Positions 7,872 through 16,791 of a DNA stretch of 64,000 nucleotides are shown in pieces. The notes beneath the pieces are model-generated. The model was not told the origin of the DNA. It was given only the letters and a program-made list of their open reading frames with translations, and made no database searches. This DNA comes from CALWOS01 sp963595735. GTDB lineage: Bacteria > Bacillota > Clostridia > Oscillospirales > Oscillospiraceae. The translations under genes and the position numbers were made by a program. The DNA is taken from positions 141,208 through 205,207 of the forward strand of contig CAVBJJ010000001.1 of the NCBI GenBank assembly GCA_963595735.1. Reading direction: 5' to 3'. The number at the start of each line of letters is the position of its first letter. Position 1 is the first letter of the stretch.

Positions 7872-9413
7872 TCAGCGGACGAAAAGGAAAAGACTGCCCA
7901 GCGCCGGAATGCCGAAGCGCTGGCTGTAGTATTCCCAGTCGATGATGCTGAGCATATGCTGGACATTGGCGATGGCGCGGACAAAGCTGCCACCGGTGAG
8001 CTTAGACACCACCACCAGCACCACAGCCGCCAGCACAAAGGCCAGCATCAACACCAGAATGATTTTCCAGTAGGGTCCCCATTTGCCGGGGGTATCGTCC
8101 GCAAGGCCGTCCAGGTAACGCTTTTTCACCCGGATGATCCGGCGCACGCACAGGCGCACCGCGCCGGCCAGGATCGGCAGGCAGACGGCGAACAGGATCC
8201 CGCCGCCGGCGTACAGCAGCAGGGAATCGGCCAGCATGGCCGCCTGGTTGCGCACGCCCACATCCACCAGGAACAGCCCCAGGAACAGCACAATGCCGCC
8301 CAGCGCCGCCAGCAGCACGCCGCCGATCACGGCAAGGATCGTGTTGCCCACGAAAGCGCCTCGGCGCTTGGGTGCAGTTTCCTTTTCCAGCTCCTCCACG
8401 CGTTCTTCCGCCGCAGCGGCCTCCTGGGCAAGTGTCTCGGCCGCTTCCTCTGCCGGTACCTCGGCCAGCTCCACAACACCGACGGTTTCTTCCCCATCGG
8501 CGCTCTCCACAACCAGCTCCACTTCCATATCCGGCGCGGCGGATTCCTCGGCTTCCGGCTCCTCCGGGGTTTCTTCCGGGGTCTCCGGTTCTGCCGCAGC
8601 TTCCGGCTCCGGCTCCGTTTCGGCCTCCGCCGGGGTTTCGGCTTCTTCGCTGCTCTCCTCCTGCTGCTCCAGGCTGATCTCCGCCGCCGGGGCGGTGTCC
8701 TGGGGCGCTCTGGCGGATTCCAAGGTTTGGCTTTCGATGGCTTCGGCTTCCTCCGCCGGGTTTGCTTCTTCCTCCGGTTCCGCTTTTTCCGGCTCCGCAC
8801 GCGCTGCCGGGGTCTGCTTCGGGGCGCTTTGCGCCATGGCGCGATCCATTTCTGCCTGGAATGCGGCCACAAAGCCGCCTACCTGCTGCTGTACCGCAGC
8901 GGCGGCATCGTCCCGGGCTTTTTCCGGCTCCGGTGCTGCTTCCGCTTCCGGGGCAGACGCGGCTTCAGCCGCGGGGGCTTCCTGCTCTGCCGGGACTTCC
9001 TCCTGGGGGGGAGCGGGTTCCGCTGCCGGTTCCGGCTGGGATTCCGCCGCCGGGGCGGGTGCTTCGGCTTCCTCAGAGACTTCCTCCGCCACCTCGGCGG
9101 CGGCCTCCTGGGCGGCGTCCTTCATGGTTTCCGGCACGATCTCCGTTGCCTCCGGCTTTTCGGCGATCTCCTCCGGGGTCGGCTCATCGGCTTCCTTGTC
9201 GCCAAAGCCCACGCCGGTACGCACCGGGGAATAGGCCTTGCGCATGATGACTGCCGTGCGCATGGGCGATTCCAGAGAGGCGATGAGTTCGTCCACATCC
9301 TCTGTCATATCGAACTTTTTATTATATGCGCGGATCACGACCTCCAGGTCGTTGGGCGCCATGAACTGCTGCAAGTAATTGCGCAGCTCTGCTACATATT
9401 GGTGCCTGTTCAT
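7872..9413 (-). CDS. Acidic, Ala/Glu/Pro-rich membrane protein with HAAS-like N-terminus
   Basis: A 513-residue protein of unknown function. The N-terminal 60 residues (MNRHQYVAELRNYL, ELIASLESP) resemble the HAAS/DUF1700 helical domain found in small Firmicute membrane regulators. A very long low-complexity acidic region follows (about 80-350, repeats such as EPEAAAEPE and PEETPEEPE). The C-terminus carries three hydrophobic stretches (AVIGGVLLAALGGIVLFLGLF, SLLLYAGGGILFAVCLPILAG, IILVLMLAFVLAAVVLVVVS) likely to span the membrane. It has its own promoter (9449-9477) and terminator, so it is a single-gene unit. The acidic tail resembles in composition the one fused to LspA at 39668-40573. The opposite-strand frames across it are shadows. 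Confidence 0.8.
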   Translation of the reverse strand: MNRHQYVAELRNYLQQFMAPNDLEVVIRAYNKKFDMTEDVDELIASLESPMRTAVIMRKAYSPVRTGVGFGDKEADEPTPEEIAEKPEATEIVPETMKDAAQEAAAEVAEEVSEEAEAPAPAAESQPEPAAEPAPPQEEVPAEQEAPAAEAASAPEAEAAPEPEKARDDAAAAVQQQVGGFVAAFQAEMDRAMAQSAPKQTPAARAEPEKAEPEEEANPAEEAEAIESQTLESARAPQDTAPAAEISLEQQEESSEEAETPAEAETEPEPEAAAEPETPEETPEEPEAEESAAPDMEVELVVESADGEETVGVVELAEVPAEEAAETLAQEAAAAEERVEELEKETAPKRRGAFVGNTILAVIGGVLLAALGGIVLFLGLFLVDVGVRNQAAMLADSLLLYAGGGILFAVCLPILAGAVRLCVRRIIRVKKRYLDGLADDTPGKWGPYWKIILVLMLAFVLAAVVLVVVSKLTGGSFVRAIANVQHMLSIIDWEYYSQRFGIPALGSLFLFVR

Positions 9414-9448
9414 GGGTCATACCCCCAAAAAACTCTTTTTCATTTTAC

Positions 9449-9477
9449 ATTATAAGCAAAAAAGCGTCAGGGGTCAA
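9449..9477 (-). promoter_or_regulatory. Sigma-A promoter of the HAAS-like gene
   Basis: Read on the minus strand: TTGACC (9477-9472), 17 bases, TATAAT (9454-9449), 36 bases before the ATG at 9413. Confidence 0.8.
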
Positions 9478-9509
9478 GAAAAACCATGGAAAAAAGCACA
9501 AAAGCCCTC

Positions 9510-9836
9510 TCACGGCTCCGCCGCCGGGGCGGTGCGGATCTCCAGCTCCCGCAGCTTGCGATTTTCCTGCACCAGCTTGACCAGATACAGCCGTTCCGGC
9601 TCCAGCGGACCGAAGCAGAACTGCCCGTCTGCGTCCGTCACCGTGCAGGCCAGCAATTCCGGCGCGCCGTCCTTTTGGGGCAAATGCAGCAGCGCCAGCG
9701 CCCCCACAAGGGGCTTGCCGTCCGGCTGCAGCGCCCGGGCGCAAAGCACCGCCGCCCCCTCCGGCTCCGGCTGCAGCACGGTGCGCACCTGCTCCCCCCG
9801 GCCGGGGCGAAAATAAAATCGGGAATAGATACTCAT
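9510..9836 (-). CDS. Small carboxypeptidase-regulatory-like domain protein
   Basis: A 108-residue protein, start ATG at 9836 after GGAGAGAGG on the minus strand. The central part (ALQPDGKPLVGALALLHL, TVTDADGQFCFGPLEPERLYLVKL) matches the carboxypeptidase regulatory-like (transthyretin-type) beta-sandwich: a G-x-P-x-x-G-A start, a TDADGQF turn and a closing Y-x-V strand. There is no signal peptide or membrane segment. It stands alone between the HAAS-like gene and proS, divergent from the latter. The fold assignment is good; the function is unknown. Only the 3' part of a much longer open frame on this strand is real; the rest is antisense to proS. Confidence 0.75.
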   Translation of the reverse strand: MSIYSRFYFRPGRGEQVRTVLQPEPEGAAVLCARALQPDGKPLVGALALLHLPQKDGAPELLACTVTDADGQFCFGPLEPERLYLVKLVQENRKLRELEIRTAPAAEP

Positions 9837-9907
9837 CAGGCCTCTCTCCTCCTCTCCGTTCCACGCCTGCAATACAGTATATCCTGCCGGGAGAAAAGCT
9901 GTGCGCC

Positions 9908-9936
9908 TTGACAAGTCCGGCTGTTCCGCATACAAT
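9908..9936 (+). promoter_or_regulatory. Sigma-A promoter of proS
   Basis: Consensus TTGACA (9908-9913) and TACAAT (9931-9936) with a 17-base spacer. A small hairpin TCCCGC/GCGGGA (9945-9959) lies in the leader. Confidence 0.85.
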
Positions 9937-10007
9937 AAAAGATATCCCGCTTTGCGGGAATTTCTGTGGGGGGAAGGCCCCTCGCTGAAGGGAGTTTTGG
10001 AAAACAA

Positions 10008-11444
10008 ATGGCAAAAGAAAAAAAAGTTGAGCAGATCACCGATATGGAGGTGGACTTTGCCCAGTGGTTTACCGATGTGTGCCTGAAGGCCGAGCTGGTG
10101 GACTATTCCGGGGTCAAGGGTCTGTTTATCCTCCGCCCCTATGGCTATGCCCTGTGGGAAAACATCATGGGCTTTTTGGACAAGCGCTTTAAGGAGCTGG
10201 GACACGAGAATGTTTCCATGCCGGTACTGATCCCGGAAAGCCTGCTGCAAAAGGAAAAGGACCATGTGGAGGGCTTCGCCCCCGAGTGCGCCTGGGTCAC
10301 CCACGGCGGCAGCGAGCCGCTGCAGGAGCGGCTTTGCGTCCGCCCCACCAGCGAGACCCTGTTCTGCGACCACTGGAGCCATGTGGTGCATTCCTGGCGG
10401 GATCTGCCCATGAAATATAATCAGTGGTGCTCCGTGCTGCGCTGGGAAAAGACCACTCGGCCGTTCCTGCGGGGACGGGAGTTCCTGTGGCAGGAGGGGC
10501 ACACGCTCCACGCCACGGCGGAGGAGGCCATTGCCGAGACCGAGCAGATGCTGGAGGTCTATGCCGAGTGCTGTGAAAACCTGCTGGCCATGCCCGTTGT
10601 GCGGGGCAACAAGACCGAAAAGGAAAAGTTCGCCGGCGCGGAGCGCACCTATACCATCGAGTGCATGATGCACGACCGCAAGGCGCTCCAGAGCGGCACC
10701 AGCCACTACTTCGGCGACGGCTTTGCCAAGGCCTTTGACATCAGCTTTACGGACAAGAACAACCAGCAGCAGACCCCCCACGAGACCAGCTGGGGAATGT
10801 CCACCCGCATCATCGGCGGCCTAATCATGACCCACGGCGATAACAACGGTCTGGTGCTGCCGCCCAATGTGGCGCCCATCCAGGTAATCGTGGTGCCGGT
10901 CGCCCAGCACAAGCCCGGCGTGATCGACAAGGCCACCGAGGTCTACGAAAGCCTGAAAGCCGCCGGTATCCGCGCCCGGATCGACTGCAGCGACAACTCC
11001 CTGGGCTGGAAGTGCGCCCAGTACGAGATGAAGGGCGTTCCCGTCCGGCTGGAGCTTGGCCCCCGGGACATCGAAAACGGCGTTTGCGTGGCTGTGCGGC
11101 GGGATAACTTTGAAAAGGTCACCATCCAGCTCAGCCAGCTGACCGAGCAGATGCCCAAGCTGCTGGCCGAGGTACAGCAGGGACTGTTCGACAAGGCCAA
11201 GAAGAATCTGGACGAGCACATCTACGAGGCGCACTCTCTGGAGGAGGCCAAGAAGCTGCAGGAGGAAAACGGCGGCTTCATCAAGACCATGTGGTGCGGC
11301 GAACTGGAATGCGAGTTGAAGATGAAAAACGAGGCGGGCATGAGCTCCCGCTGCATCCCCTTCCAGCAGGAAAAGCTGGGGGATGTCTGCCCCATCTGCG
11401 GCAAGCCCGCCAAGCATATGATCTACTGGGGCGTCGCCTACTAA
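10008..11444 (+). CDS. proS: Prolyl-tRNA synthetase, eukaryote/archaeal-like type (ProS type 3)
   Basis: Charges tRNA-Pro with proline. The 478 residues have the class II core (RPTSETLFCDHW, FLRGREFLWQEGHTLHA, a long anticodon-binding domain) and a C-terminal zinc-binding extension ending in the family-typical tyrosine (CPICGKPAKHMIYWGVAY). The editing (INS) domain of the bacterial type is absent, so this is the ProRS form shared with archaea and eukaryotes that many Clostridia carry. The start ATG at 10008 follows GAAGGGAG at 9987-9994; the longer frame from 9966 adds 14 residues without support. Single-gene unit with its own promoter and terminator. Confidence 0.96.
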   Translation: MAKEKKVEQITDMEVDFAQWFTDVCLKAELVDYSGVKGLFILRPYGYALWENIMGFLDKRFKELGHENVSMPVLIPESLLQKEKDHVEGFAPECAWVTHGGSEPLQERLCVRPTSETLFCDHWSHVVHSWRDLPMKYNQWCSVLRWEKTTRPFLRGREFLWQEGHTLHATAEEAIAETEQMLEVYAECCENLLAMPVVRGNKTEKEKFAGAERTYTIECMMHDRKALQSGTSHYFGDGFAKAFDISFTDKNNQQQTPHETSWGMSTRIIGGLIMTHGDNNGLVLPPNVAPIQVIVVPVAQHKPGVIDKATEVYESLKAAGIRARIDCSDNSLGWKCAQYEMKGVPVRLELGPRDIENGVCVAVRRDNFEKVTIQLSQLTEQMPKLLAEVQQGLFDKAKKNLDEHIYEAHSLEEAKKLQEENGGFIKTMWCGELECELKMKNEAGMSSRCIPFQQEKLGDVCPICGKPAKHMIYWGVAY

Positions 11445-11474
11445 TTTTTCCCGGCATTTTTCCCTATATAGAGC

Positions 11475-11516
11475 AACCCGGATGCTGTTCAAAATTTACA
11501 GCATCCGGGTTTTTTG
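11475..11516. terminator. Terminator between proS and the convergent small membrane-protein gene
   Basis: Fourteen-bp perfect stem (11475-11488 with 11498-11511), nine-base loop, T-run (TTTTTT). An A-run on the left side is short, so it mainly terminates proS. Confidence 0.9.
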
Positions 11517-11520
11517 CTTT

Positions 11521-11913
11521 TTATTCTTCCGTTTTCCGGCGCATGACAAGGCACAAAAGGGACTCGATCACGCAGACATCGAACAGGGGCATCCACATCA
11601 GCTTTCGGGTCAGATAAAACCAGTCCACCGCCCCCAACACCACCAGCACCGCCGTGGCCAGCAGCGCCGGGAGCATGAAGCGGGGCTTGCCCCGGTAGGC
11701 TTTTCTGCGATGCACCGCCAGCAGCACCCGCAGTCCCACTGCCCACACCACACAGAACGCCAGCCGCGTTCCGTACAGGGGGACATAATAGTAGGTGCGC
11801 ATGGCGTACTGGATGCACCGCGCTTCCAGATCATTTTGCAGCAGGATCAAAACGCAGATCGCAGCCGCCAGAATCGCAGGCCAGAGCAGCGCTTTTACCG
11901 ATCGTTTTTCCAT
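11521..11913 (-). CDS. Small integral membrane protein of unknown function
   Basis: A 130-residue hydrophobic protein not assigned to a family. Four likely membrane helices: LLWPAILAAAICVLILL, LYGTRLAFCVVWAVGLRVLLAV, MLPALLATAVLVVLGAVDWFYL and PLFDVCVIESLLCLVM; the N- and C-termini are charged (MEKRSVK, RRKTEE). The start is preceded by AGGAGG on the minus strand and a good promoter lies at 11962-11990. It is transcribed convergently with proS. Coding status is supported by the promoter, ribosome site and clear hydrophobic periodicity. Confidence 0.75.
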   Translation of the reverse strand: MEKRSVKALLWPAILAAAICVLILLQNDLEARCIQYAMRTYYYVPLYGTRLAFCVVWAVGLRVLLAVHRRKAYRGKPRFMLPALLATAVLVVLGAVDWFYLTRKLMWMPLFDVCVIESLLCLVMRRKTEE

Positions 11914-11961
11914 GTTATTCCTCCTATTTTTGTCTGTCTTACCACCTGCCTCTTTTGCACC

Positions 11962-11990
11962 ATTGTATCATGCTTCTGCGTTTTTTACAA
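11962..11990 (-). promoter_or_regulatory. Promoter of the small membrane-protein gene
   Basis: Minus strand: TTGTAA (11990-11985), 17 bases, extended -10 TGATACAAT (core TACAAT 11967-11962). Confidence 0.7.
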
Positions 11991-12068
11991 CAATCCACTG
12001 TGCGGCTTCCAGATTTTTCAACAGGTTTCACACTTTTGTGCAAAATCTGACGGTATCGCCGTTGCCTG

Positions 12069-12217
12069 CCTTGGCTCTCCCGCTGGGAGAGCTGTCGCCG
12101 CAGGCGACTGAGAGGGCTCGGCGGATAAGCAAGCACCCGGGCTTCCTATGGTCTGGGCATGGTTTACCCTCTCCGTCTTCGCTGCGCTCAGCCACCTCTC
12201 CCAAAGGGAGAGGCAAG
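12069..12217. repeat. MITE-like palindromic repeat, copy B
   Basis: A 149-base copy of the element at 6862-7009, same orientation. The terminal arms CCTTGGCTCTCCC and AGGGAGAGGCAAG are conserved, as is the inner tgtcgccgcaggcgactgag. The middle differs (cacccgggcttcctatggtctggg against gcccccggggggtatatgg), as expected of independently inserted copies. It lies between the small membrane-protein gene and mscL; bases 11991-12068 to its left hold nothing recognisable. Confidence 0.85.
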
Positions 12218-12234
12218 ACTTTTTTGACAAGCTG

Positions 12235-12264
12235 AAAAGCCAACCCCTGACGGCGTTGGCTTTT
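12235..12264. terminator. Terminator after mscL (bidirectional)
   Basis: Ten-bp stem AAAAGCCAAC/GTTGGCTTTT (12235-12244 with 12255-12264) with T-runs on either strand; lies 26 bases beyond the mscL stop. Confidence 0.75.
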
Positions 12265-12289
12265 CTCCTGTTTATTCCGTTTATCAATC

Positions 12290-12691
12290 TCAGTTTTTCT
12301 TTTGCAGCTCTTCCAGAATTTTGCCCAGCAGTTCCTCCGTTGTGGGGCCGGCAGGCGGCTCGGGGGCGGGCTCTTCTTTTTTCTCCAGCTTTTCCCGCAG
12401 GGTGTTGATGGTTTTGACCACGGCAAAAATCACCACAGCGATCAGGAAGAAGTTGATGACCTGCCCGATGAAATTGCCCAGCAGCACCTCTGCCCCGCCC
12501 ACATGGATGACGATGTCAGAAAAGCTACTGGTGTCAGCGATGGCGCCGATCAGGGGCATGACGATATCCCCGACCAGCGAATCCACGATCCCCTTGAACG
12601 CGGCACCGACGATCACACCAACGGCCATGTCTACCACATTGCCGCGGCTGATGAATTCCTTAAATTCCGCAAGAATTCCCTTTTTTTCCAA
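12290..12691 (-). CDS. mscL: Large-conductance mechanosensitive channel MscL
   Basis: Pentameric membrane channel that opens under membrane tension and releases solutes during osmotic downshock. The 133 residues show the N-terminal amphipathic helix and TM1 (FKEFISRGNVVDMAVGVIVGAAF), the periplasmic loop, TM2 (GQVINFFLIAVVIFAVVKTIN) and the charged C-terminal helix (LGKILEELQKK). The start is probably TTG at 12691, eight bases after GGAGGT, which gives MEKKGILAEF; a longer ATG frame from 12751 has no ribosome site. Monocistronic and divergent from asnS. Confidence 0.96.
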   Translation of the reverse strand: MEKKGILAEFKEFISRGNVVDMAVGVIVGAAFKGIVDSLVGDIVMPLIGAIADTSSFSDIVIHVGGAEVLLGNFIGQVINFFLIAVVIFAVVKTINTLREKLEKKEEPAPEPPAGPTTEELLGKILEELQKKN

Positions 12692-12746
12692 GGCTGTTAC
12701 CTCCGTTTCTTCTGGATTACCGGAAGCACAGCGGCCCGGCTGTTTC

Positions 12747-12776
12747 ATCATACCACAGGCCGGGGGAATTGTTCAA
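12747..12776 (-). promoter_or_regulatory. Promoter of mscL
   Basis: Minus strand: TTGAAC (12776-12771), 18 bases, TATGAT (12752-12747). Confidence 0.6.
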
Positions 12777-12798
12777 GTTCCGACAGAATATTTTTCTC

Positions 12799-12827
12799 TT
12801 GAAAAAGCGGCGGCTGTCTCCTATAAT
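12799..12827 (+). promoter_or_regulatory. Promoter of asnS
   Basis: TTGAAA (12799-12804), 17 bases, TATAAT (12822-12827). Back to back with the mscL promoter. Confidence 0.8.
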
Positions 12828-12894
12828 AGATATATTCTAATTTGCATTACTTACCCTTTCCCGCCGGAAAGGAACAAACAAGGGGAAACTGATT

Positions 12895-14289
<1,395 letters not shown>

Positions 14290-14320
14290 GCGCTGCTTTC
14301 AAATTGAACCCGAAAACACG

Positions 14321-14360
14321 ATCCGCCCCTGGCCGATAAACGGCCAGGGGCGGATTTTTA
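14321..14360 (+). terminator. Terminator after asnS
   Basis: Fifteen-bp perfect GC-rich stem (14321-14335 with 14341-14355), five-base loop, TTTTTA. Confidence 0.92.
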
Positions 14361-14382
14361 TAATGCTAAAAAATTTATGCCC

Positions 14383-14420
14383 AAAAAAGCAAAAAGCGCC
14401 GGACGGCTGTCCAGACGCTT
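14383..14420 (-). terminator. Terminator after rpsT
   Basis: Minus strand: AAGCGTCTGGAC pairs with GTCCGGCGCTT (one bulge), four-base loop, followed by TTTTGCTTTTTT; 21 bases past the rpsT stop. Confidence 0.8.
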
Positions 14421-14441
14421 GGTATTGCTTGATGGGCGAAA

Positions 14442-14705
14442 TTAGCCGATGCCGTTGAGCTTCACGGCCATCTTGCTCTTCTTGTGTGCAGCATTGTTCT
14501 TGTGCAGCAGACCCTTGTTAACCGCACGGTCAACAGACTTGACGGCAACTTTATAGGTAGCTGCGGCTGCTTCACTGTTACCTTCGGCAACGGCGGCCTC
14601 AAACTTCTTCAGATTGGTCTTCAGAGCGGTCTTCTCCGCCTTATTCTTGGCGCTGCGAACCTTCTCCAGCTGGACACGCTTGCAAGCAGATTTAATATTG
14701 GGCAT
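14442..14705 (-). CDS. rpsT: 30S ribosomal protein S20
   Basis: Primary rRNA-binding protein that helps nucleate 16S rRNA folding. The 87 lysine/alanine-rich residues begin MPNIKSACKRVQLEKVRSAKNKA and contain the helical AVNKGLLHKNNAAHKKSKM segment typical of S20. The ATG at 14705 follows GGAGGTGG; the longer frame adds 14 residues without support. Divergent from gpr, an arrangement common in Firmicutes. Confidence 0.97.
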   Translation of the reverse strand: MPNIKSACKRVQLEKVRSAKNKAEKTALKTNLKKFEAAVAEGNSEAAAATYKVAVKSVDRAVNKGLLHKNNAAHKKSKMAVKLNGIG

Positions 14706-14762
14706 TCTATCGCCACCTCCTCCTATAAAAGTCACGCCGTGACACACGGCCTGCGGATTGTT

Positions 14763-14791
14763 ATTGTATCATGTTTTCCTGAGAAATGCAA
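14763..14791 (-). promoter_or_regulatory. Promoter of rpsT
   Basis: Minus strand: TTGCAT (14791-14786), 17 bases, extended -10 TGATACAAT (core 14768-14763). Confidence 0.7.
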
Positions 14792-14891
14792 GTCTTTTTT
14801 TGAAAAATATATATTTTATAGTATAGCCCACTGCAAAGCGGAAAAACTAGCTTCAAAAGCCCTGCCGCCCCTGCGGCAAAAAGGAGGAGCC

Positions 14892-15752
14892 ATGCAGTCC
14901 TTTCCCCGAACCGATCTGGCGCTGGAAGCCGCCTCTGCTTTTGAAAAATCAAACACCACCCTGCCGGGCGTTTCTGTTCGCACGGTACCCCATCCCGGCG
15001 GCACCCGGCAATGGGTGGCTATCACCCATGCAGAAAGCGGAAAAAAGCTGGGAAAAGCACCGGGAAATTATATTACCCTGGAGCCAAAGGCCGAACTTCG
15101 CGCCGATACCATGGAGGAAAGCGCCCAATTATTGGCCGAAAGCCTTTCCCTGCTTCTGCCTCCTTTGCCGGAAAAGCAACCGGTATTGGTGGTGGGTTTG
15201 GGCAATGAGGCCATCACGCCGGACGCGTTGGGACCTCTGACCGTGCGCAAATTGTTTGTCACCCGGCATTTGCAGCAGCAATTTCCGGATGTTTTCGGTC
15301 AGCTTCGCCCAGTTGCCGCCCTGGAAACCGGCGTTTTGGCCACCACCGGCATGGAGACGGTGGAAACCCTTTCCGCCCTGGTGGCGCAGCTGCACCCGGC
15401 CTTGGTGATTGCCGTGGACGCTTTGGCCTGTCTGGAGGCCGCGCGGCTGTGCCGCACGGTGCAAATCACGGACACCGGTATTTCCCCCGGCGCCGGGGTG
15501 GGAAACCGGCAAGCGGCTTTAGACCACAAGACGCTGGGCGTGCCTGTGATCGCCCTTGGCGTACCCACAGTGATCTCCGCTAAAAATCTGGCCGGCGGGG
15601 AGAGCTGGGATGCGGATGGTCTGATCGTCACGCCACGGGATATCGACCAGCGGCTAGCTGCATTTTCCCGGTTGCTGGGATACGGCATCAGTTTGGCGCT
15701 GCAGCCGGAATTGGATTTTTCTACGCTGCGGGAATTGATGGAGCAGCCTTGA
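14892..15752 (+). CDS. gpr: Germination protease GPR (spore endopeptidase)
   Basis: Aspartic-type endopeptidase (family A25) that degrades small acid-soluble spore proteins at germination. The 286 residues start MQSFPRTDLALEA: the RTDLAxEA block near the processing site of the family is present, but the leader before it is very short. The conserved core has GLGNEAITPDALGP and DTGISPGAGVGN, each with an invariant aspartate. Start ATG 14892 follows AAGGAGG at 14881-14887, eliminating the 136-codon upstream extension. It marks the organism as a spore former; usually made in the forespore under SigF/SigG, though no such promoter was identified here. Confidence 0.96.
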   Translation: MQSFPRTDLALEAASAFEKSNTTLPGVSVRTVPHPGGTRQWVAITHAESGKKLGKAPGNYITLEPKAELRADTMEESAQLLAESLSLLLPPLPEKQPVLVVGLGNEAITPDALGPLTVRKLFVTRHLQQQFPDVFGQLRPVAALETGVLATTGMETVETLSALVAQLHPALVIAVDALACLEAARLCRTVQITDTGISPGAGVGNRQAALDHKTLGVPVIALGVPTVISAKNLAGGESWDADGLIVTPRDIDQRLAAFSRLLGYGISLALQPELDFSTLRELMEQP

Positions 15753-15772
15753 GTTTTTTCTTGTACCCCCGA

Positions 15773-15788
15773 TGTTTCATGTGAAACA
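15773..15788. promoter_or_regulatory. parS site 1
   Basis: TGTTTCATGTGAAACA, one base from the Bacillus consensus TGTTTCACGTGAAACA. It is the exact reverse complement of sites 2 and 3. It lies 20 bases after the gpr stop and upstream of parA. Confidence 0.93.
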
Positions 15789-15839
15789 TCGGAGCGCATC
15801 AAACAGCTTCATGAAACACCTTCTATTTTTTGAGCGAAA

Positions 15840-15855
15840 TGTTTCACATGAAACA
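15840..15855. promoter_or_regulatory. parS site 2
   Basis: TGTTTCACATGAAACA, one mismatch to the consensus, 67 bases from site 1. A degenerate half-site (TTCATGAAACA) lies between them at 15808-15818. Confidence 0.93.
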
Positions 15856-15908
15856 TTACTGAAATACCTCTTGTTTTTCTTCTGCGAAAACTGTCAAAAT
15901 CCGCGATA

Positions 15909-15924
15909 TGTTTCACATGAAACA
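15909..15924. promoter_or_regulatory. parS site 3
   Basis: TGTTTCACATGAAACA, identical to site 2 and 69 bases after it. The cluster is immediately upstream of the parA promoter, so ParB spreading could also repress parAB. Confidence 0.93.
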
Positions 15925-15936
15925 TCTGCAAAACAG

Positions 15937-15965
15937 TTGAATTTTCCTTTGGGAAGTGCTATACT
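15937..15965 (+). promoter_or_regulatory. Promoter of parA-parB
   Basis: TTGAAT (15937-15942), 17 bases, TATACT (15960-15965), 13 bases after parS site 3. Confidence 0.75.
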
Positions 15966-15993
15966 GGCACTATTCCAAGCGCAGGAGGTAACT

Positions 15994-16785
15994 ATGGGAA
16001 AAATCATTGCCGTCAGCAACCAAAAAGGCGGCGTGGGAAAAACTACCACGGTCATCAATTTGGCGGCTGCCATACAGGCGAAACGAAAGAAAGTTCTGGT
16101 CGTAGACACCGACCCCCAGGGGAACTGCACCTCCGGCCTTGGTGTCGAGAAAAACACCTCTCCCAACATTTACGATGTGTTGGTCGGCCGAAACACGGCG
16201 GAGGAAGCCGTTGTTCACGGGGAATATTGCGATTTGATTCCCTCCAATAAGAATTTGTCCGGGGCCATCGTGGAATTGGTGGAGGCAGAGCAGCGAGAAT
16301 TTGTGCTGAAGCAGGCGCTTTCTTCTCTGCGGAAACAGTATGACTATATTTTTATCGACTGCCCGCCCTCTCTGGAGCTGCTCGCTTTGAACGCACTGGT
16401 GGCGGCGGACAGCGTTTTGATCCCCGTACAGTGTGAATATTACGCCATGGAGGGTCTGGCAGACCTGACAAACACCATCAAGCTCTGCAAAAAGAAGCTG
16501 AATAAGAGCCTGGAAATTGAAGGCTTGGTCATGACCATGTTTGATGGGCGGGTGCGCCTTTCCGGCCAGGTGGCGGACGAGGTGCGCAATTACTTCGGGG
16601 ACAAGGTGTACACCGCCTGCATCCCCCGCAATGTGCGCCTGTCGGAAGCCCCCAGCCACGGCAAGCCGGTCATTGCCTATGACAAGTTTTCCAAGGGCAC
16701 CATGGCATATAAGCGTCTGGCGAGAGAATTTTTGAAACGCCAGCAGAACGAAGCAGTGGAAGAGGACGAAAAGGAGAAGGAGTAA
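15994..16785 (+). CDS. parA: Chromosome-partitioning ATPase ParA (Soj)
   Basis: Deviant Walker ATPase that binds DNA non-specifically and, with ParB, segregates replication origins; in sporulating relatives (Soj) it also regulates DnaA. The 263 residues have the signature KGGVGKTT at 11-18, the DTDPQGN motif and IFIDCPPSLELL. Start ATG 15994 follows AGGAGGT; the longer open frame from 15772 merely reads through the parS sites and is not coding. It begins the parA-parB operon, six bases ahead of parB. Confidence 0.97.
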   Translation: MGKIIAVSNQKGGVGKTTTVINLAAAIQAKRKKVLVVDTDPQGNCTSGLGVEKNTSPNIYDVLVGRNTAEEAVVHGEYCDLIPSNKNLSGAIVELVEAEQREFVLKQALSSLRKQYDYIFIDCPPSLELLALNALVAADSVLIPVQCEYYAMEGLADLTNTIKLCKKKLNKSLEIEGLVMTMFDGRVRLSGQVADEVRNYFGDKVYTACIPRNVRLSEAPSHGKPVIAYDKFSKGTMAYKRLAREFLKRQQNEAVEEDEKEKE

Positions 16786-16791
16786 AGGCGA

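Noticed and set aside
7416..9455. Plus-strand open frame of 679 codons across the HAAS-like gene
   Set aside because: The minus-strand gene has a promoter, ribosome site, terminator and membrane segments; the plus frame has a Phe/Gly/Arg-rich nonsense composition in its second half.
9837..10781. Long minus-strand frame continuing upstream of the small carboxypeptidase-regulatory gene
   Set aside because: This part is antisense to proS. A good start with ribosome site at 9836 defines the real gene.
15772..15993. N-terminal extension of parA beginning MFHVKH
   Set aside because: The peptide arises from translating parS sites; ATG 15994 has a strong ribosome site and the family start.
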